A stretch of 56,134 nucleotides of DNA from Pseudomonadota bacterium (GCA_963205495.1 CAUJIN010000011.1:1-56134), one strand, 5' to 3'; counted from the stretch's first letter, positions 1 through 9,270 are shown. Translations and numbers: made by a program. The notes: generated by a model from the sequence alone, not told the origin.

Positions 1-114
1 ATCGCGGGCCTGATGATCACCACCGAAGCCATGGTGGCCGAGGCCCCGAAGAAGGACGAGCCCGCCATGCCCGCCGGCGGCGGCATGGGTGGCATGGGCG
101 GCATGGATTTCTGA
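1..114 (+). CDS. groEL: Chaperonin GroEL, C-terminal end only
   Basis: Only the last 37 codons and the TGA stop lie in the window. The translation runs from [17 protein letters not shown] to the Gly-Met-rich tail [12 protein letters not shown], the hallmark carboxy terminus of bacterial GroEL. GroEL forms the double-ring cytosolic folding chamber with GroES; the GGM tail projects into the central cavity. The gene is cut by the left edge of the window, so groES, if present, lies outside. A strong terminator follows 32 bases after the stop, so this is the end of its transcript. Confidence 0.97.
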   Translation: MAGLMITTEAMVAEAPKKDEPAMPAGGGMGGMGGMDF

Positions 115-145
115 TCCGGCTTCCCGTACTTCCCGAAGCAACACG

Positions 146-177
146 AAAAAACCCCCGCAGCGATGCGGGGGTTTTTT
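146..177 (+). terminator. Rho-independent terminator of groEL
   Basis: A perfect 14-bp stem (AAAAAACCCCCGCA pairing with TGCGGGGGTTTTTT) encloses a GCGA tetraloop and ends in a run of six T. It lies 32 bases after the groEL stop. Because the stem begins with six A, it can also work in reverse, but the convergent copper ATPase gene ends 175 bases further on. Confidence 0.95.
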
Positions 178-352
178 GTGCGCAATATCATTGCCTATTG
201 CAGCTGCTTGTCTGAGGTCTGTGCACCACCGCGACCGTGCTGGCCCAGGCATTCATCCGTGAAGGTTGCAAGGCTGCGGCCGCAGGACGAATCGCAGGCT
301 CAGGCAATCGCACATTTTCAGCAGGGCATGGAGCCGCTAATGCCGATTCGCA

Positions 353-2440
353 TTACGTTTCCAGCCCCGCCCGCCGCAGCAGCTGCGCGTTGATCGCCAC
401 GATCACCGTGCTGGCTGACATCAGGATCGCGCCCACGGCCGGGTCGAGGAGGATGCCGGCCCAGGCCAGCGCGCCGGCGGCCAGCGGGATCGCGATGATG
501 TTGTAGCCTGCCGCCCACCACAGGTTCTGCACCATTTTGCGGTAGCTGGCGCGGCTCAGGGCGACGATGCGCGCCACGTCGCGCGGGTCGGAGCGGACCA
601 GCACCACGTCGCCGGCTTCCACCGCGACGTCGGTGCCGGCACCGATCGCAACGCCCACGTCGGCGGTCACCAGCGCGGGCGCGTCGTTGACGCCGTCGCC
701 GACCATCGCGACCTTGCTGCCATCGCGCTGCAGTTCCTCGATCTTGGCGACCTTGTCTTCGGGCAGGACTTCCGCGAAAACCCTGTCGATGCCCAGCTCC
801 CGTGCCACCGATTCGGCCACGGCCTGCGAGTCGCCGGTGAGCATGGCGACCCTGATGCCGGCGGCGTGCAGGCGCGCGACGGCTTCGTGCGATTCGGGCC
901 GCACCGCGTCGGCGATGGCGAACACCGCGAGCACGCGCTCGCCCTCGATCAGCCAGGTGGCCGACTGCGCGTTGGCGGCCGCAGTCCGGGCCGCCTGCTG
1001 GATCTTTTCGCTGGGTTCCACGCCCAGCCGCCTGAGCATGCCGGGCCCGCCCAGGTGCAGCGTGCGGCCTTCGACCTCGGCGCGGATGCCGACGCCGGGC
1101 ATGGATTCGAAGCCGGACGACGCGGGGATTTCCAGACCGCGCTCCTTCGCGCTGGTGGTCAGCGCATGGGCGATCGGGTGTTCGGCGTCACGCTGCGCCG
1201 CCGCCGCCACGCGCAGGGCGTCATCGCCGGCCACGCCATCCGCGACCGTCATCGACACCACGCGATGCGAACCCAGGGTCAGCGTGCCGGTTTTGTCGAA
1301 CACCACGATATCGAGCTTGCGTGCTTCCTCCAGACCGCGCCGGTCGCGCACCAGCAGGCCGTTCTGCGCGCCGACGGTGGTGGAAATCGCGATCACCAGC
1401 GGCACCGCCAGCCCGAGCGCATGCGGGCAGGCGATCACCAGCACCGTCACCACGCGGGTGATGGTGAAATCCAGCGTTGCGCCCGCCACCTGCCAGGCAA
1501 TGAAGGTGACCACGGCCGCCCCGATGGCGACCAAGGTGAGCCAGAGCGCGGCGCGATCGGCCAGCGCCTGGGCACGCGAGCGCGAGGTCTGCGCCTGCGC
1601 GACCAGGCGCATGATCCCGGCCAGCGCCGTGCTGTCGCCGGTGCCGGTAACTTCGATCCGCAGCGAACCCTGCGCGTTCACCGTGCCGGCGATGACCTTG
1701 TCGCCCTCGCGCTTTTCGATCGGCCTGGACTCGCCGGTGATCATCGCCTCGTTGACGCTGCTTTTGCCGCTTCTCACCAGGCCGTCGGCGGGGATGCCCG
1801 CGCCGGGGCGGATCAGCAGCAGGTCGCCGTCGTGGAGTTCACCGACCCGCACCACTTCGACTTCATCGCCATGGACGATCCGCAGCGCCGTGTCGGGCAG
1901 CAGCTTGGCGAGTTCCTTGAGCGCGCCCTGGGCCTGGAAGATCGAGCGCATCTCGATCCAGTGGCCCAGCAGCATGATCGTCACCAGGGTCGCCAGCTCC
2001 CACCACAGCGCGTGTCCGGGATAGCCCAGCGTCACCGCCGCGCTGTAGAGGAAGGCGACCAGGATCGCCAGCGAAATCAGCGTCATCATTCCGGGCAGGC
2101 GATTCTTCAGTTCGCCCCACGCGCCCTTCAGGAACACCCAGCCGCCGTACAGGAAAACGGCGGCACCGAAGATCGCGGGGATGTACTGCGAGCCGGGGAA
2201 CCGCGGCGCGGTGTAGCCGAACCAGTCCTGCAGCATCGGCTCCCACACCAGCGCGGGAATCGTCAGCGCCAGGCTGAGCCAGAAGCGATCGCGGAACATT
2301 TCCACGCTGTGGCCGGCGTGCTTGTCGTGGCCGGCGTGTTCGTCCATGCCGTGTCCGCCGTGTCCGCCGCCGTGCGCGTGGTGGCGGGAATGATCGCCGG
2401 ACGGCCGGGAATGTTCGATGGAGTCATGGTCTGTAGTCAT
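353..2440 (-). CDS. copB: CopB-type copper-translocating P1B ATPase
   Basis: Predicted 695-residue inner-membrane pump that uses ATP to export copper or silver. The N-terminus is a His-rich tail of about 45 residues (several HGGHG and HAGHDKHAGH stretches) in place of CXXC metal-binding domains. The membrane metal site is CPH (IACPHALGLAVP) rather than CPC, which marks the P1B-3 or CopB class. The phosphorylation motif DKTGTLT, the TGES-type actuator motif (MITGES) and the hinge GDGVNDAPAL are all present, so the enzyme looks intact. The ATG chosen begins MTTDHDS; the frame stays open upstream but that extension is Arg-rich and unlike the family. It stands alone: no copA, cueR or multicopper oxidase gene is adjacent. 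Substrate specificity (Cu or Ag, oxidation state) is inferred from the class only. Confidence 0.93.
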   Translation of the reverse strand: MTTDHDSIEHSRPSGDHSRHHAHGGGHGGHGMDEHAGHDKHAGHSVEMFRDRFWLSLALTIPALVWEPMLQDWFGYTAPRFPGSQYIPAIFGAAVFLYGGWVFLKGAWGELKNRLPGMMTLISLAILVAFLYSAAVTLGYPGHALWWELATLVTIMLLGHWIEMRSIFQAQGALKELAKLLPDTALRIVHGDEVEVVRVGELHDGDLLLIRPGAGIPADGLVRSGKSSVNEAMITGESRPIEKREGDKVIAGTVNAQGSLRIEVTGTGDSTALAGIMRLVAQAQTSRSRAQALADRAALWLTLVAIGAAVVTFIAWQVAGATLDFTITRVVTVLVIACPHALGLAVPLVIAISTTVGAQNGLLVRDRRGLEEARKLDIVVFDKTGTLTLGSHRVVSMTVADGVAGDDALRVAAAAQRDAEHPIAHALTTSAKERGLEIPASSGFESMPGVGIRAEVEGRTLHLGGPGMLRRLGVEPSEKIQQAARTAAANAQSATWLIEGERVLAVFAIADAVRPESHEAVARLHAAGIRVAMLTGDSQAVAESVARELGIDRVFAEVLPEDKVAKIEELQRDGSKVAMVGDGVNDAPALVTADVGVAIGAGTDVAVEAGDVVLVRSDPRDVARIVALSRASYRKMVQNLWWAAGYNIIAIPLAAGALAWAGILLDPAVGAILMSASTVIVAINAQLLRRAGLET

Positions 2441-2702
2441 GGGCCTGCGCTCGCGGGCGGATTGGAAGACGTCGGCGGGCGCGTTCGATCCTTCGCGCAG
2501 CGACGGCGCGCGATCCCGCAGCCGCGGCCTGCATCCGATCCGAGCATCGCCGCATCGAACGGGTGGGCCCGCTGCGGCGGTTTGCCGACGGCGGGCCGGG
2601 CATCGCCATGATGCCACAGCGCCGCGCGGCTCATCGGCTCGGCGCGCGGGGATGCCGGCTACGCCTGATCGCTGGCGGTCACCGGCGTCGCGCGCGGCTG
2701 GA

Positions 2703-3158
2703 TTACGCGCCCGGGGCGTCGTGCACGCGCCCGGCCTGCAGTGCGGCCAGGCGCAATCCCGGAAATCGACCGAAGTCGCGGTCGAAGCTGCCCAGCTCGG
2801 CACCGTGCTCGATGGCGAGGGCGGCGAGATGGGCGTCGGTGACCAGGTCGCCGCCGACGCCGGCGCCGATCAGCAGGCGCGCCAGCACGGCGGCATGGCG
2901 CTCGGTGGGCGCGAGAATGCGGGCGCGCGGGTGGCTGAGCCAGTCATCCACCTGCCCCAGGGCTTCGTCGAGCGTGAGCGGGCGCGGAAAGATGCCGGGG
3001 CGTGTGGCGATGCGCAGGAAGCCCAGCAGCACCACCCATGCGTAGCCGATGCCGCCGGGCTGCTCGTGCGCCTCTTCCAGCCAGCGCGCCGCGACGGCCT
3101 GCTGCGCCGCGTCGGCGTTGACCGCGTACAGCAGCACGTTGAGGTCGGGCATCTTCAC
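2703..3158 (-). CDS. vapC: VapC-family PIN-domain ribonuclease toxin
   Basis: Predicted 151-residue PIN-domain endoribonuclease, the toxin of a type II toxin-antitoxin pair. The first acidic residue is Asp5 in MPDLNVLLYA; further acidic positions are Asp108 (LVTDAHLAALA) and Asp126/Asp128 (GSFDRDF). The usual second acidic residue is not evident in the segment WVVLLGFLRIAT, a pattern I recall from one VapC subfamily with an FLR-(I/L)-(A/T)-T motif. The start codon overlaps the antitoxin stop (ATGA), so translation is probably coupled; a second Met at residue 3 is an alternative start. Its RNA target cannot be deduced. Confidence 0.88.
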   Translation of the reverse strand: MKMPDLNVLLYAVNADAAQQAVAARWLEEAHEQPGGIGYAWVVLLGFLRIATRPGIFPRPLTLDEALGQVDDWLSHPRARILAPTERHAAVLARLLIGAGVGGDLVTDAHLAALAIEHGAELGSFDRDFGRFPGLRLAALQAGRVHDAPGA

Positions 3159-3403
3159 GGGCGGTAGCGCGCGAGGGTGCCCTGGTCGTCGAGTTCGCCG
3201 GCCAGCGCCAGCGCCTTGATCAGGTCCAGGCGCGGGCGGCCCATCGGATAGGACTTCTGCACGAAGGGAGCCGGCTTGCCCGGGGCGGACAGACCCTTGC
3301 GCAGGGCGTCGTTGACGACCTGCTTGAAGGGGCGCTGCTGCGCGTGCGTCGCCTGCTTGAGCAGAGCGATCACGTCGGGATCGAGGGTGAGCGTGGTGCG
3401 CAT
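3155..3403 (-). CDS. vapB: VapB-type ribbon-helix-helix antitoxin
   Basis: Predicted 82-residue antitoxin. The N-terminal part MRTTLTLDPDVIALLKQA is a ribbon-helix-helix DNA-binding fold (beta strand TTLTL followed by two helices); the C-terminal half (SYPMGRPRLDLIKALALAGELDD) would be the toxin-neutralising tail. It precedes and overlaps the toxin gene by four bases, the usual antitoxin-first order. An inverted repeat covers the start codon and promoter, fitting autorepression. No Shine-Dalgarno sequence is visible directly upstream of the ATG (CTAAAACATC), so the message may be leaderless or poorly translated. Confidence 0.88.
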   Translation of the reverse strand: MRTTLTLDPDVIALLKQATHAQQRPFKQVVNDALRKGLSAPGKPAPFVQKSYPMGRPRLDLIKALALAGELDDQGTLARYRP

Positions 3404-3436
3404 GATGTTTTAGGCATCAAAATACAAGACATCATG
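3401..3436 (-). promoter_or_regulatory. Inverted repeat over the vapBC start, probable operator
   Basis: Perfect 8-base arms CATGATGT (3401-3408) and ACATCATG (3429-3436) are separated by 20 bases of AT-rich sequence. The proximal arm contains the vapB start codon. This is the expected arrangement for autorepression by a VapB-VapC complex bound as paired ribbon-helix-helix dimers. A minus-strand -10-like TAAAAC sits just before the ATG. Confidence 0.65.
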
Positions 3437-3494
3437 ATGCGTCAGATGCGCCGGATTGGCAAATCCGGTGCGCTGGCCGTCTTTCGGGGCGCCG

Positions 3495-5075
3495 TCAGTG
3501 TCCGAGGATCAGGTCCGCCGCGCGCTCGGCGATCATGATCGTCGGCGCATTGGTGTTGCCGCCCGGCAGGTTGGGCATCACCGAAGCGTCGACCACGCGC
3601 AGGCCGTCCACGCCGCGCACGCGAAGTTCCGGATCGACCACCGCCGCCTCGTCACTGCCCATGCGACAGGTGCCGATCGGGTGGTAGACGGTTTCGGCAC
3701 GCGACTTCACGAACTGCACCCATTCGGCGTCGGTCTGCGGGATTTTCGCCGGGAAGATCGGCGCGCCACGGTAGGGGTCGAAGGCCTTCTGCGCGAAGAT
3801 CTCCAGCGAGAGCTTGCCGCACTCGACCATCACCTTGAGGTCGAAGCCTTCCGGGTCGCCCAGGTAGTTCGGGTCGATGCGGGCCTTGTCCTCCGGCCGC
3901 CCGCTGGCCAGCCACACGCGTCCGCGGCTGTGGGGGCGCACGTAGCAGGCGTGCATGGTGTAGCCGTCGCCGGGAAGCCGGTTGCGGCCGTGGTCGTCGA
4001 TCATCGCCGGGATGAAGTGGAGCTGGATGTCGGGCCGATCATCCGGAGCCAGCGCCGAGCGTGCGAATCCCGCACCTTCGGCCACGTTGCTCGTGCCCGG
4101 TCCGCGCCGGCCGCGCAGGAAATAGTCGAAACCGGCCTTGACCTGGCTGATGCGGTCGTAGGTGATGGGGCGGGTGCAGTGTTGCAGGGTGGTGACGTCG
4201 AGGTGGTCCTGCAGGTTGGCGCCGACCTGCGGAGCATCGTGGACGACCGCGATGGCGTGCCGGCGAAGTTCCTCGGCCGGCCCGATGCCCGAGAGCATCA
4301 GGAGCTGGGGCGAGTTGATCGCGCCAGCGCTCAGGATCACTTCGCGCGCGGCGGTCAGACGCTCCGTGCGGCCGTCGATCCGGCATTCGACGCCAACCGC
4401 CCGGCCTTTTTCAAACACGATCCGCGCCACCTGCGCGCCGGTGCGCACGGTGAGATTGGGGCGCGATTTCACCGGATCGAGGTAGCCCACCGCGGTGGAA
4501 CAACGCGCGCCGTTGCGCTGGGTCACCTGATACAAGCCCACGCCTTCCTGCGTGGCGCCGTTGAAGTCGTCATTGAACGGGAGCCCGGCCTGCTGGCCTG
4601 CTTCCACGAAGACGTGGGTGAGCGGGTTGACGTGTCGCAGGTCGGAAACCGACAGCGGACCGTCGGCGCCATGGAGCGCGTCGGCGCCGCGCACGTTGCC
4701 TTCGGACTTGCGGAAGTAGGACAGCACGTTGTCCCAGTGCCAGCCGGTGGCGCCGTTCGCCGCCCATTCGTCGTAGTCGCCCGGCACGCCGCGGATGTAG
4801 CACATGGCGTTGATCGAGCTCGAACCGCCGAGGAGCTTGCCGCGCGGGCACCACAGCCGACGACCGCCGAGCTGGGTCTGCGGTTCGGTCTGGTAATCCC
4901 AGTTGATCGAAGTCATGCCCGCGATGCGGGCAAGGCCGGCGGGCATGTGCACGAAGGGATGCCAGTCGCGCGGGCCGGCTTCGAGCAGCAGCACGCGCAC
5001 GGAAGGGTCGGCGCTGAGACGGTTGGCCAGGACACAGCCAGCGGAGCCGGCGCCGACGAGGAGGTAGTCGTACAT
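3495..5075 (-). CDS. GMC-family FAD oxidoreductase (choline dehydrogenase-like)
   Basis: Predicted 526-residue FAD-dependent alcohol or choline-type dehydrogenase of the glucose-methanol-choline family. The N-terminal Rossmann motif GAGSAGCVLANRLS, GMC signature 1 around GKLLGGSSSINAM and signature 2 around GAINSPQLLMLSGIGP are all present. The C-terminal block with HPIGTCRMG and the conserved PNLPGGNTNAPTIMIAERAAD carries the catalytic His/Asn pair. No signal peptide is visible, so it is probably cytosolic or peripheral. BetB or BetI genes are not adjacent, so assignment as BetA itself is not justified; substrate unknown. The ATG at 5075 has an AGG about nine bases upstream. Confidence 0.92.
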   Translation of the reverse strand: MYDYLLVGAGSAGCVLANRLSADPSVRVLLLEAGPRDWHPFVHMPAGLARIAGMTSINWDYQTEPQTQLGGRRLWCPRGKLLGGSSSINAMCYIRGVPGDYDEWAANGATGWHWDNVLSYFRKSEGNVRGADALHGADGPLSVSDLRHVNPLTHVFVEAGQQAGLPFNDDFNGATQEGVGLYQVTQRNGARCSTAVGYLDPVKSRPNLTVRTGAQVARIVFEKGRAVGVECRIDGRTERLTAAREVILSAGAINSPQLLMLSGIGPAEELRRHAIAVVHDAPQVGANLQDHLDVTTLQHCTRPITYDRISQVKAGFDYFLRGRRGPGTSNVAEGAGFARSALAPDDRPDIQLHFIPAMIDDHGRNRLPGDGYTMHACYVRPHSRGRVWLASGRPEDKARIDPNYLGDPEGFDLKVMVECGKLSLEIFAQKAFDPYRGAPIFPAKIPQTDAEWVQFVKSRAETVYHPIGTCRMGSDEAAVVDPELRVRGVDGLRVVDASVMPNLPGGNTNAPTIMIAERAADLILGH

Positions 5076-5297
5076 GCGGTTGCCTGTGGGCGGAATGGGC
5101 TGAACCTAGCGGCGGGACCATAGAGCAAATGCTCGGGCTGCGGCGGCGGGCCGGAAAACGTCATCAAAGCATGACGCAGGGCGATCGATCCCGGCCGAAA
5201 AGGCTTGGCGATGCTGCGCTGCATCGGATACTTTGCGCGCTGGACAGGCCCGCTGCCGGTCCGGTGAACCTGCACAAGCGGCGGAGAACGCCCTCTC

Positions 5298-6674
5298 GTG
5301 ACCACGCCAATCCGTCACCGCACCGGCCCCGGCAGTGGCCTGAGGGATGCGATCGCCTCGCTGGGAGTCGATTCGCCCGCGCTGTGGTGGTCGCTGCTGT
5401 ACTTCTTCTGCCTGCTGACCGGCTATTACGTGCTGCGCCCGGTGCGGGACGCCATGGGCGCCTCGGCCGACGCGCAGGCCATCTTCCCGCCGGCGCTGAT
5501 CGACTGGGCGCAGGCGCGTGGCTTCCGTCTCGGCGATTTCACCCTGCAGTTGCTCTTCACCGGCACTTTCCTGTGCATGGTGGCGGCGCAGCCGATCTAC
5601 GGCGCGCTGGTCTCGCGCTTTCCGCGGCGGGTGTTCCTGCCGGCGGTGTACCTCTTCTTCATCGCCTGCCTGGTGTATTTCCACTGGGCGTTCACGCACG
5701 GGCTGCCCGGGCGCGGCGCGCTGTTCTTCATCTGGGCGGCGGTGTTCAACCTCTTTGCCGTGACCGTGTTCTGGAGCTACATGGCCGACGTCTTCGACAA
5801 CGAGGACGCCAAGAAGGTCTACGGCTACATCGGTGCCGGCGGCACCATCGGCGCGCTGACCGGGCCGGTCATCACCCGCCTTCTGGCCGAGCGCGTGGGC
5901 GTGGCCAACCTGCTGCTGGTCTCGGCGGGGTTTCTGGCGCTGTGCCTGGTGTGCATCCTCAAGCTGCGCCCGTGGGCGATCCGGCGCGAGCAGCGCCACC
6001 GCGCGAGGAGCGGTGAAGGCGCGATGGGCGGCTCGATGCTGGCCGGGCTCGTGCTGGTGTGGCGCGACCCGCTGCTGCGCGCGCTGGCGATGCTGATGTT
6101 CTTCGGCGTGGGCGTGGGCACGCTGCTCTACAACGAACAGGCCGCCATCGCGCGCCAGCTCGCGCAGGATGCTTCCCGCACCAGCTACTACGCCGGCCTC
6201 GATCTGGGAGTGAACCTCCTGACCATCCTGGTGCAGGTGTTCCTGACCCGCTGGCTGCTGCGCCGCTACGGCGTGGCGCCCTTGCTGCTGATCCCGGCGA
6301 TGGCGATCCTGCTCGGCTTTGCCGTGCTTTCGGCTTCGCCGCTGCCGGCGCTGATCTGGGTGGTGCAGGTGATGACCCGTGCCGGCGAGTTCTCGCTCGC
6401 CAAGCCGGCGCGCGAGACGCTCTACACCCGGGTGGACCGCGAGGCGCGCTACAAGGCCAAGGCGGTGATCGACACCGTGGTCTATCGCGGCGGCGATCTC
6501 AGCTTCGTGTGGCTGCACAAGTTCCTTTCGGGGTTCGGCTCCCACGCCGTGTTCCTGGTCGGCGTGGGCGTGGCCGCGGGCATGGCGATGGGGGCCTGGC
6601 GCGTGGTGCGCGCGGAAAAGAACCTGCCCGAAGAAGCGCCGGACGCCGGGCTGGTCGAAGGTCGGTCGGCCTGA
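5298..6674 (+). CDS. MFS-like membrane transporter, related to NTP/NDP-exchanger-type proteins
   Basis: Predicted 458-residue polytopic inner-membrane protein with about twelve hydrophobic segments. The sequence after the first helix, YYVLRPVRDAMG, resembles the LRP-(L/V)-(K/R)-DA motif of the TLC (ATP/ADP exchanger-like) branch of major-facilitator proteins. The later PARETLYTRVDREARYKAKAVIDT stretch also recurs in this group. The start is GTG, with GGAG eleven bases upstream; the first ATG in frame would remove most of the first helix. It is a single gene between two converging or diverging neighbours. Substrate cannot be told from sequence. Confidence 0.8.
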   Translation: MTTPIRHRTGPGSGLRDAIASLGVDSPALWWSLLYFFCLLTGYYVLRPVRDAMGASADAQAIFPPALIDWAQARGFRLGDFTLQLLFTGTFLCMVAAQPIYGALVSRFPRRVFLPAVYLFFIACLVYFHWAFTHGLPGRGALFFIWAAVFNLFAVTVFWSYMADVFDNEDAKKVYGYIGAGGTIGALTGPVITRLLAERVGVANLLLVSAGFLALCLVCILKLRPWAIRREQRHRARSGEGAMGGSMLAGLVLVWRDPLLRALAMLMFFGVGVGTLLYNEQAAIARQLAQDASRTSYYAGLDLGVNLLTILVQVFLTRWLLRRYGVAPLLLIPAMAILLGFAVLSASPLPALIWVVQVMTRAGEFSLAKPARETLYTRVDREARYKAKAVIDTVVYRGGDLSFVWLHKFLSGFGSHAVFLVGVGVAAGMAMGAWRVVRAEKNLPEEAPDAGLVEGRSA

Positions 6675-6774
6675 GCGCCACGTCGGCCGCGCAGGGCCGA
6701 CCTACTCCACACCGTACGCCCCGGAACACGGCCACGCCATGGTCGGCCGCGCAGGTCGGGGCTACGCCCCCGAC
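6664..6774. repeat. Two REP-like hairpins between convergent genes
   Basis: The first element pairs GGTCGGCC (6664-6671) with GGCCGACC (6695-6702), overlaps the transporter stop codon, and has GTAG at its outer end on the minus strand. The second pairs GTCGGGG (6755-6761) with CCCCGAC (6768-6774) around the loop CTACGC. Both carry the 14-mer GTCGGCCGCGCAGG (6682-6695 and 6742-6755). They probably also act as transcription stops between the transporter and fadE. Confidence 0.7.
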
Positions 6775-6801
6775 GCGGTGTTCGATGCCCGACGCGGTGT
6801 T

Positions 6802-9270
6802 CTACGCCGCCTTGCTGTGCTTCGCGGGCTGCTGCGCGAAGCTCGCCGCCACCAGTTCGGCCGGGTCGAAGTCATCCACGCTGATGGCATCGAGCGTGAG
6901 CGCCTGCAGTTCCTGCAACAGCTCCACTTCGGCGGCGTTCAGCACGCCCTTGAGGCGCGCCTCCTGCAGCTGCGCCTCGAACCCGTGCGCCTCGATCTGC
7001 CCGGCCTTGACCGCCTTGAGGAACTTGCGCTCCACCGGCTCGGCCGCGACCACCTTGGGCAGGGCCGCGTTGATGCGCCCGCCCGGGTTGTTTTCGCATG
7101 GGGTCAGGAAGGTGCCGGAGCCAAGGCGGTCGCGGGTGTCGCCGGGCGAGAGCAGCAGCGCGGCGACGCGGTGGCCGAGGCGGTCACCCGGCGCGTGCGC
7201 GCGGCGGCCCCACGGGAACACCAGCATCCACAGCGCCCAGCCCACCGGCTTGATCGGGAAGTTGCGCAGCGCCTCCGACAGGGCCAGCTCGATCTTGTGC
7301 GCGCAGTCGTGGAAGGCCCAGGCCAGGAGCGGGCGGTCGCCGGCCGGGCGGCCCTCGTCCTCGTAGCGCTTGAGCATGGCGCTGGCGATGTAGAGCTGGC
7401 TGAGCACGTCGCCCAGGCGCGCCGAGAGGCGCTCCTTGAACTTGAGGCGTCCGCCCAGGGTGAGCATCGAGACGTCCGCCACGAGCGCGAGGTTGGCCGA
7501 ATAGCGGTTGAGCTTGCGGTAATAACGACGGGTGTAGGAGTCGCCCGGCACCTTGCCGAAGGCCGCGCCGGTCAGACCCATCACCAGGCTGCGCACGCCG
7601 TTGGAAATGGCGAAGCCGATGTGGCTGAACAGGGCGTGGTCGAACTCGCGCAGCCGCGTGGCCGGATCGGGATGGCGTGCGGCCTGCATCTCCTTGAGCA
7701 CCCAGGGATGGCAGCGGATCGCGCCCTGGCCAAAGATCATCAGGCAGCGGGTGAGGATGTTCGCACCTTCCACCGTGATCGAGATCGGCGCGGCCTGCCA
7801 GTTTCGCCCGGCAAAGTTGCGCGGCCCCAGCACGATGCCCTTGCCGCCGATCACGTCCATCACATCGCTCACCACCTGCCGACCCTTTTCGGTGCAGTGG
7901 TACTTGGCGATGGCCGTGGCGACCGCGGGCTTCTCGCCGCGATCCACCGCCGCCGCGGTGGCCTGTGCCAGCGCGCTGCCGGCGTAGGCGTTGCCGCCGA
8001 TGCGTGCGAGGGCTTCCTCGATGCCTTCGAAGCGGCCGATGGCCAGGCCGAACTGCTTGCGGATGCGGGCGTAGGCGCCGGTGACCAGCGCGCCGGCCTT
8101 CATGCCGCCGGCGGCGGTCGAGGGCAGGGTGATGCCGCGGCCCACCGACAGGCATTCCACCAGCATGCGCCAGCCGTGGCCGATGTAGTCCTCCCCGCCG
8201 ATCAGGGCCGACAGCGGCAGGAAGACCTCGTTTCCGCGCACCGGGCCGTTCTGGAAGGCGCAGTTGAGCGGCGCGTGGCGGCGGCCGATCTCCAGCCCCG
8301 GGGTTTCGCGCGGCATGAGCGCCAGCGTGATGCCGCGGTCGCTGGTGTCGCCGAGCAGTCCCTCCGGGTCATACAGGCGGAAGGCCAGGCCGATCACCGT
8401 GGCGACCGGTGCCAGGGTGATGTAGCGCTTGTCGAAGCTGAGCTTGACGCCCAGCACCTTGGCGCCGTTCCATTCGCCCTCGCAGACCGTGCCGTAGTCT
8501 GGCAGCGAGGTGGCGTCGGAACCGACCATCGGCCCGGTCAGCGCGAAGCAGGGGATCTCGCGTCCGTCGGCCAGGCGCGGCAGGTAGTGGTTTTTCTGCT
8601 CGGCGCTGCCGTAGTGCAGGATCAGCTCCGCCGGTCCCAGCGAATTGGGCACGCCCACGGTGGAGGACAGCGTGGCCGAGATCGAGGCGAGCTTGGCGAT
8701 CACCCGCGAGTGCGCCAGCGCCGAGAACCCCAGGCCGCCGTACTCCTTCGGGATGATCATGCCGAAGAACTTGTGCTTGCCGAGGAACTCCCAGATTTCC
8801 GGCGGAAGATCCGCCCGCACGTGGGTGATGTCCCAGTCGTCGGTCATGCGGCAGACCTCTTCCACCGGGCCGTCGAGGAAGGCCTGCTCCTCGGTCGTCA
8901 GCTCGGGCCGGGGCTGGGACATCAGGCTCTTCCAGCGCGGCATGCCGGAGAACAGCTCGCCCTCGAAGCCGACCGTGCCCGCTTCCAGCGCGGTCTGTTC
9001 GGTTTCCGAGAGCGTCGGCAGCATCTTCTGGTAGACCGTGAGCAGCGGCGCGGTGATGCGGCGCCGGCGCAGCGCGGTGTTGAGCAGCGGAACCGCCACC
9101 AGCGCCAGCAGCGCAGCGGCGATGACCGTGGCAAGCACGCTCGCCTTGGCCACCAGCGCGAGCGCGAGGCCCACCGCACTCAGGATCACCCAGGTCTTGA
9201 GCGAGGTCCGGAAGTAGGCCGCGATGGCGCCGGCCACCAGCAGCAGGAGGAAGGGAATGAGGATGTTCAT
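6802..9270 (-). CDS. fadE: Acyl-CoA dehydrogenase FadE
   Basis: Predicted 822-residue FAD-dependent acyl-CoA dehydrogenase that catalyses the first step of fatty acid beta-oxidation. Its length matches the unusual long FadE of E. coli (about 814 residues) rather than the 380-residue classical enzymes. The first 70 residues contain two or three membrane segments; the dehydrogenase core runs from about 130 to 560 (FGMIIPKEYGGLGFS, CFALTGPMVGSDA, VMDVIGGKGIVLGPRN), followed by the FadE-specific C-terminal domain. Its ATG overlaps the stop of the upstream hydrolase gene (ATGA), so the two are cotranscribed and probably controlled by the divergent TetR regulator. Confidence 0.96.
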   Translation of the reverse strand: MNILIPFLLLLVAGAIAAYFRTSLKTWVILSAVGLALALVAKASVLATVIAAALLALVAVPLLNTALRRRRITAPLLTVYQKMLPTLSETEQTALEAGTVGFEGELFSGMPRWKSLMSQPRPELTTEEQAFLDGPVEEVCRMTDDWDITHVRADLPPEIWEFLGKHKFFGMIIPKEYGGLGFSALAHSRVIAKLASISATLSSTVGVPNSLGPAELILHYGSAEQKNHYLPRLADGREIPCFALTGPMVGSDATSLPDYGTVCEGEWNGAKVLGVKLSFDKRYITLAPVATVIGLAFRLYDPEGLLGDTSDRGITLALMPRETPGLEIGRRHAPLNCAFQNGPVRGNEVFLPLSALIGGEDYIGHGWRMLVECLSVGRGITLPSTAAGGMKAGALVTGAYARIRKQFGLAIGRFEGIEEALARIGGNAYAGSALAQATAAAVDRGEKPAVATAIAKYHCTEKGRQVVSDVMDVIGGKGIVLGPRNFAGRNWQAAPISITVEGANILTRCLMIFGQGAIRCHPWVLKEMQAARHPDPATRLREFDHALFSHIGFAISNGVRSLVMGLTGAAFGKVPGDSYTRRYYRKLNRYSANLALVADVSMLTLGGRLKFKERLSARLGDVLSQLYIASAMLKRYEDEGRPAGDRPLLAWAFHDCAHKIELALSEALRNFPIKPVGWALWMLVFPWGRRAHAPGDRLGHRVAALLLSPGDTRDRLGSGTFLTPCENNPGGRINAALPKVVAAEPVERKFLKAVKAGQIEAHGFEAQLQEARLKGVLNAAEVELLQELQALTLDAISVDDFDPAELVAASFAQQPAKHSKAA

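Noticed and set aside
866..2611. Long plus-strand open frame across the copper ATPase gene
   Set aside because: It is antisense to a fully conserved P-type ATPase, is rich in Arg, His and Gln with no domain, and is the usual artefact of high-GC coding DNA.
2441..2702. Possible small genes between copB and vapC
   Set aside because: Short open frames exist on both strands but lack start sites with ribosome binding sequences and have no recognisable composition. I see nothing supported here.
2703..3403. A mobile defence island around the toxin-antitoxin pair
   Set aside because: Flanking genes are ordinary metabolic ones, there are no integrase, tRNA or direct repeats, and base composition matches the surroundings.
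5123..5134. GAGCA-AA-TGCTC dyad between the GMC gene and the transporter as an operator
   Set aside because: It is an isolated short palindrome with no repeated copy, no promoter-like context and no adjacent regulator gene.
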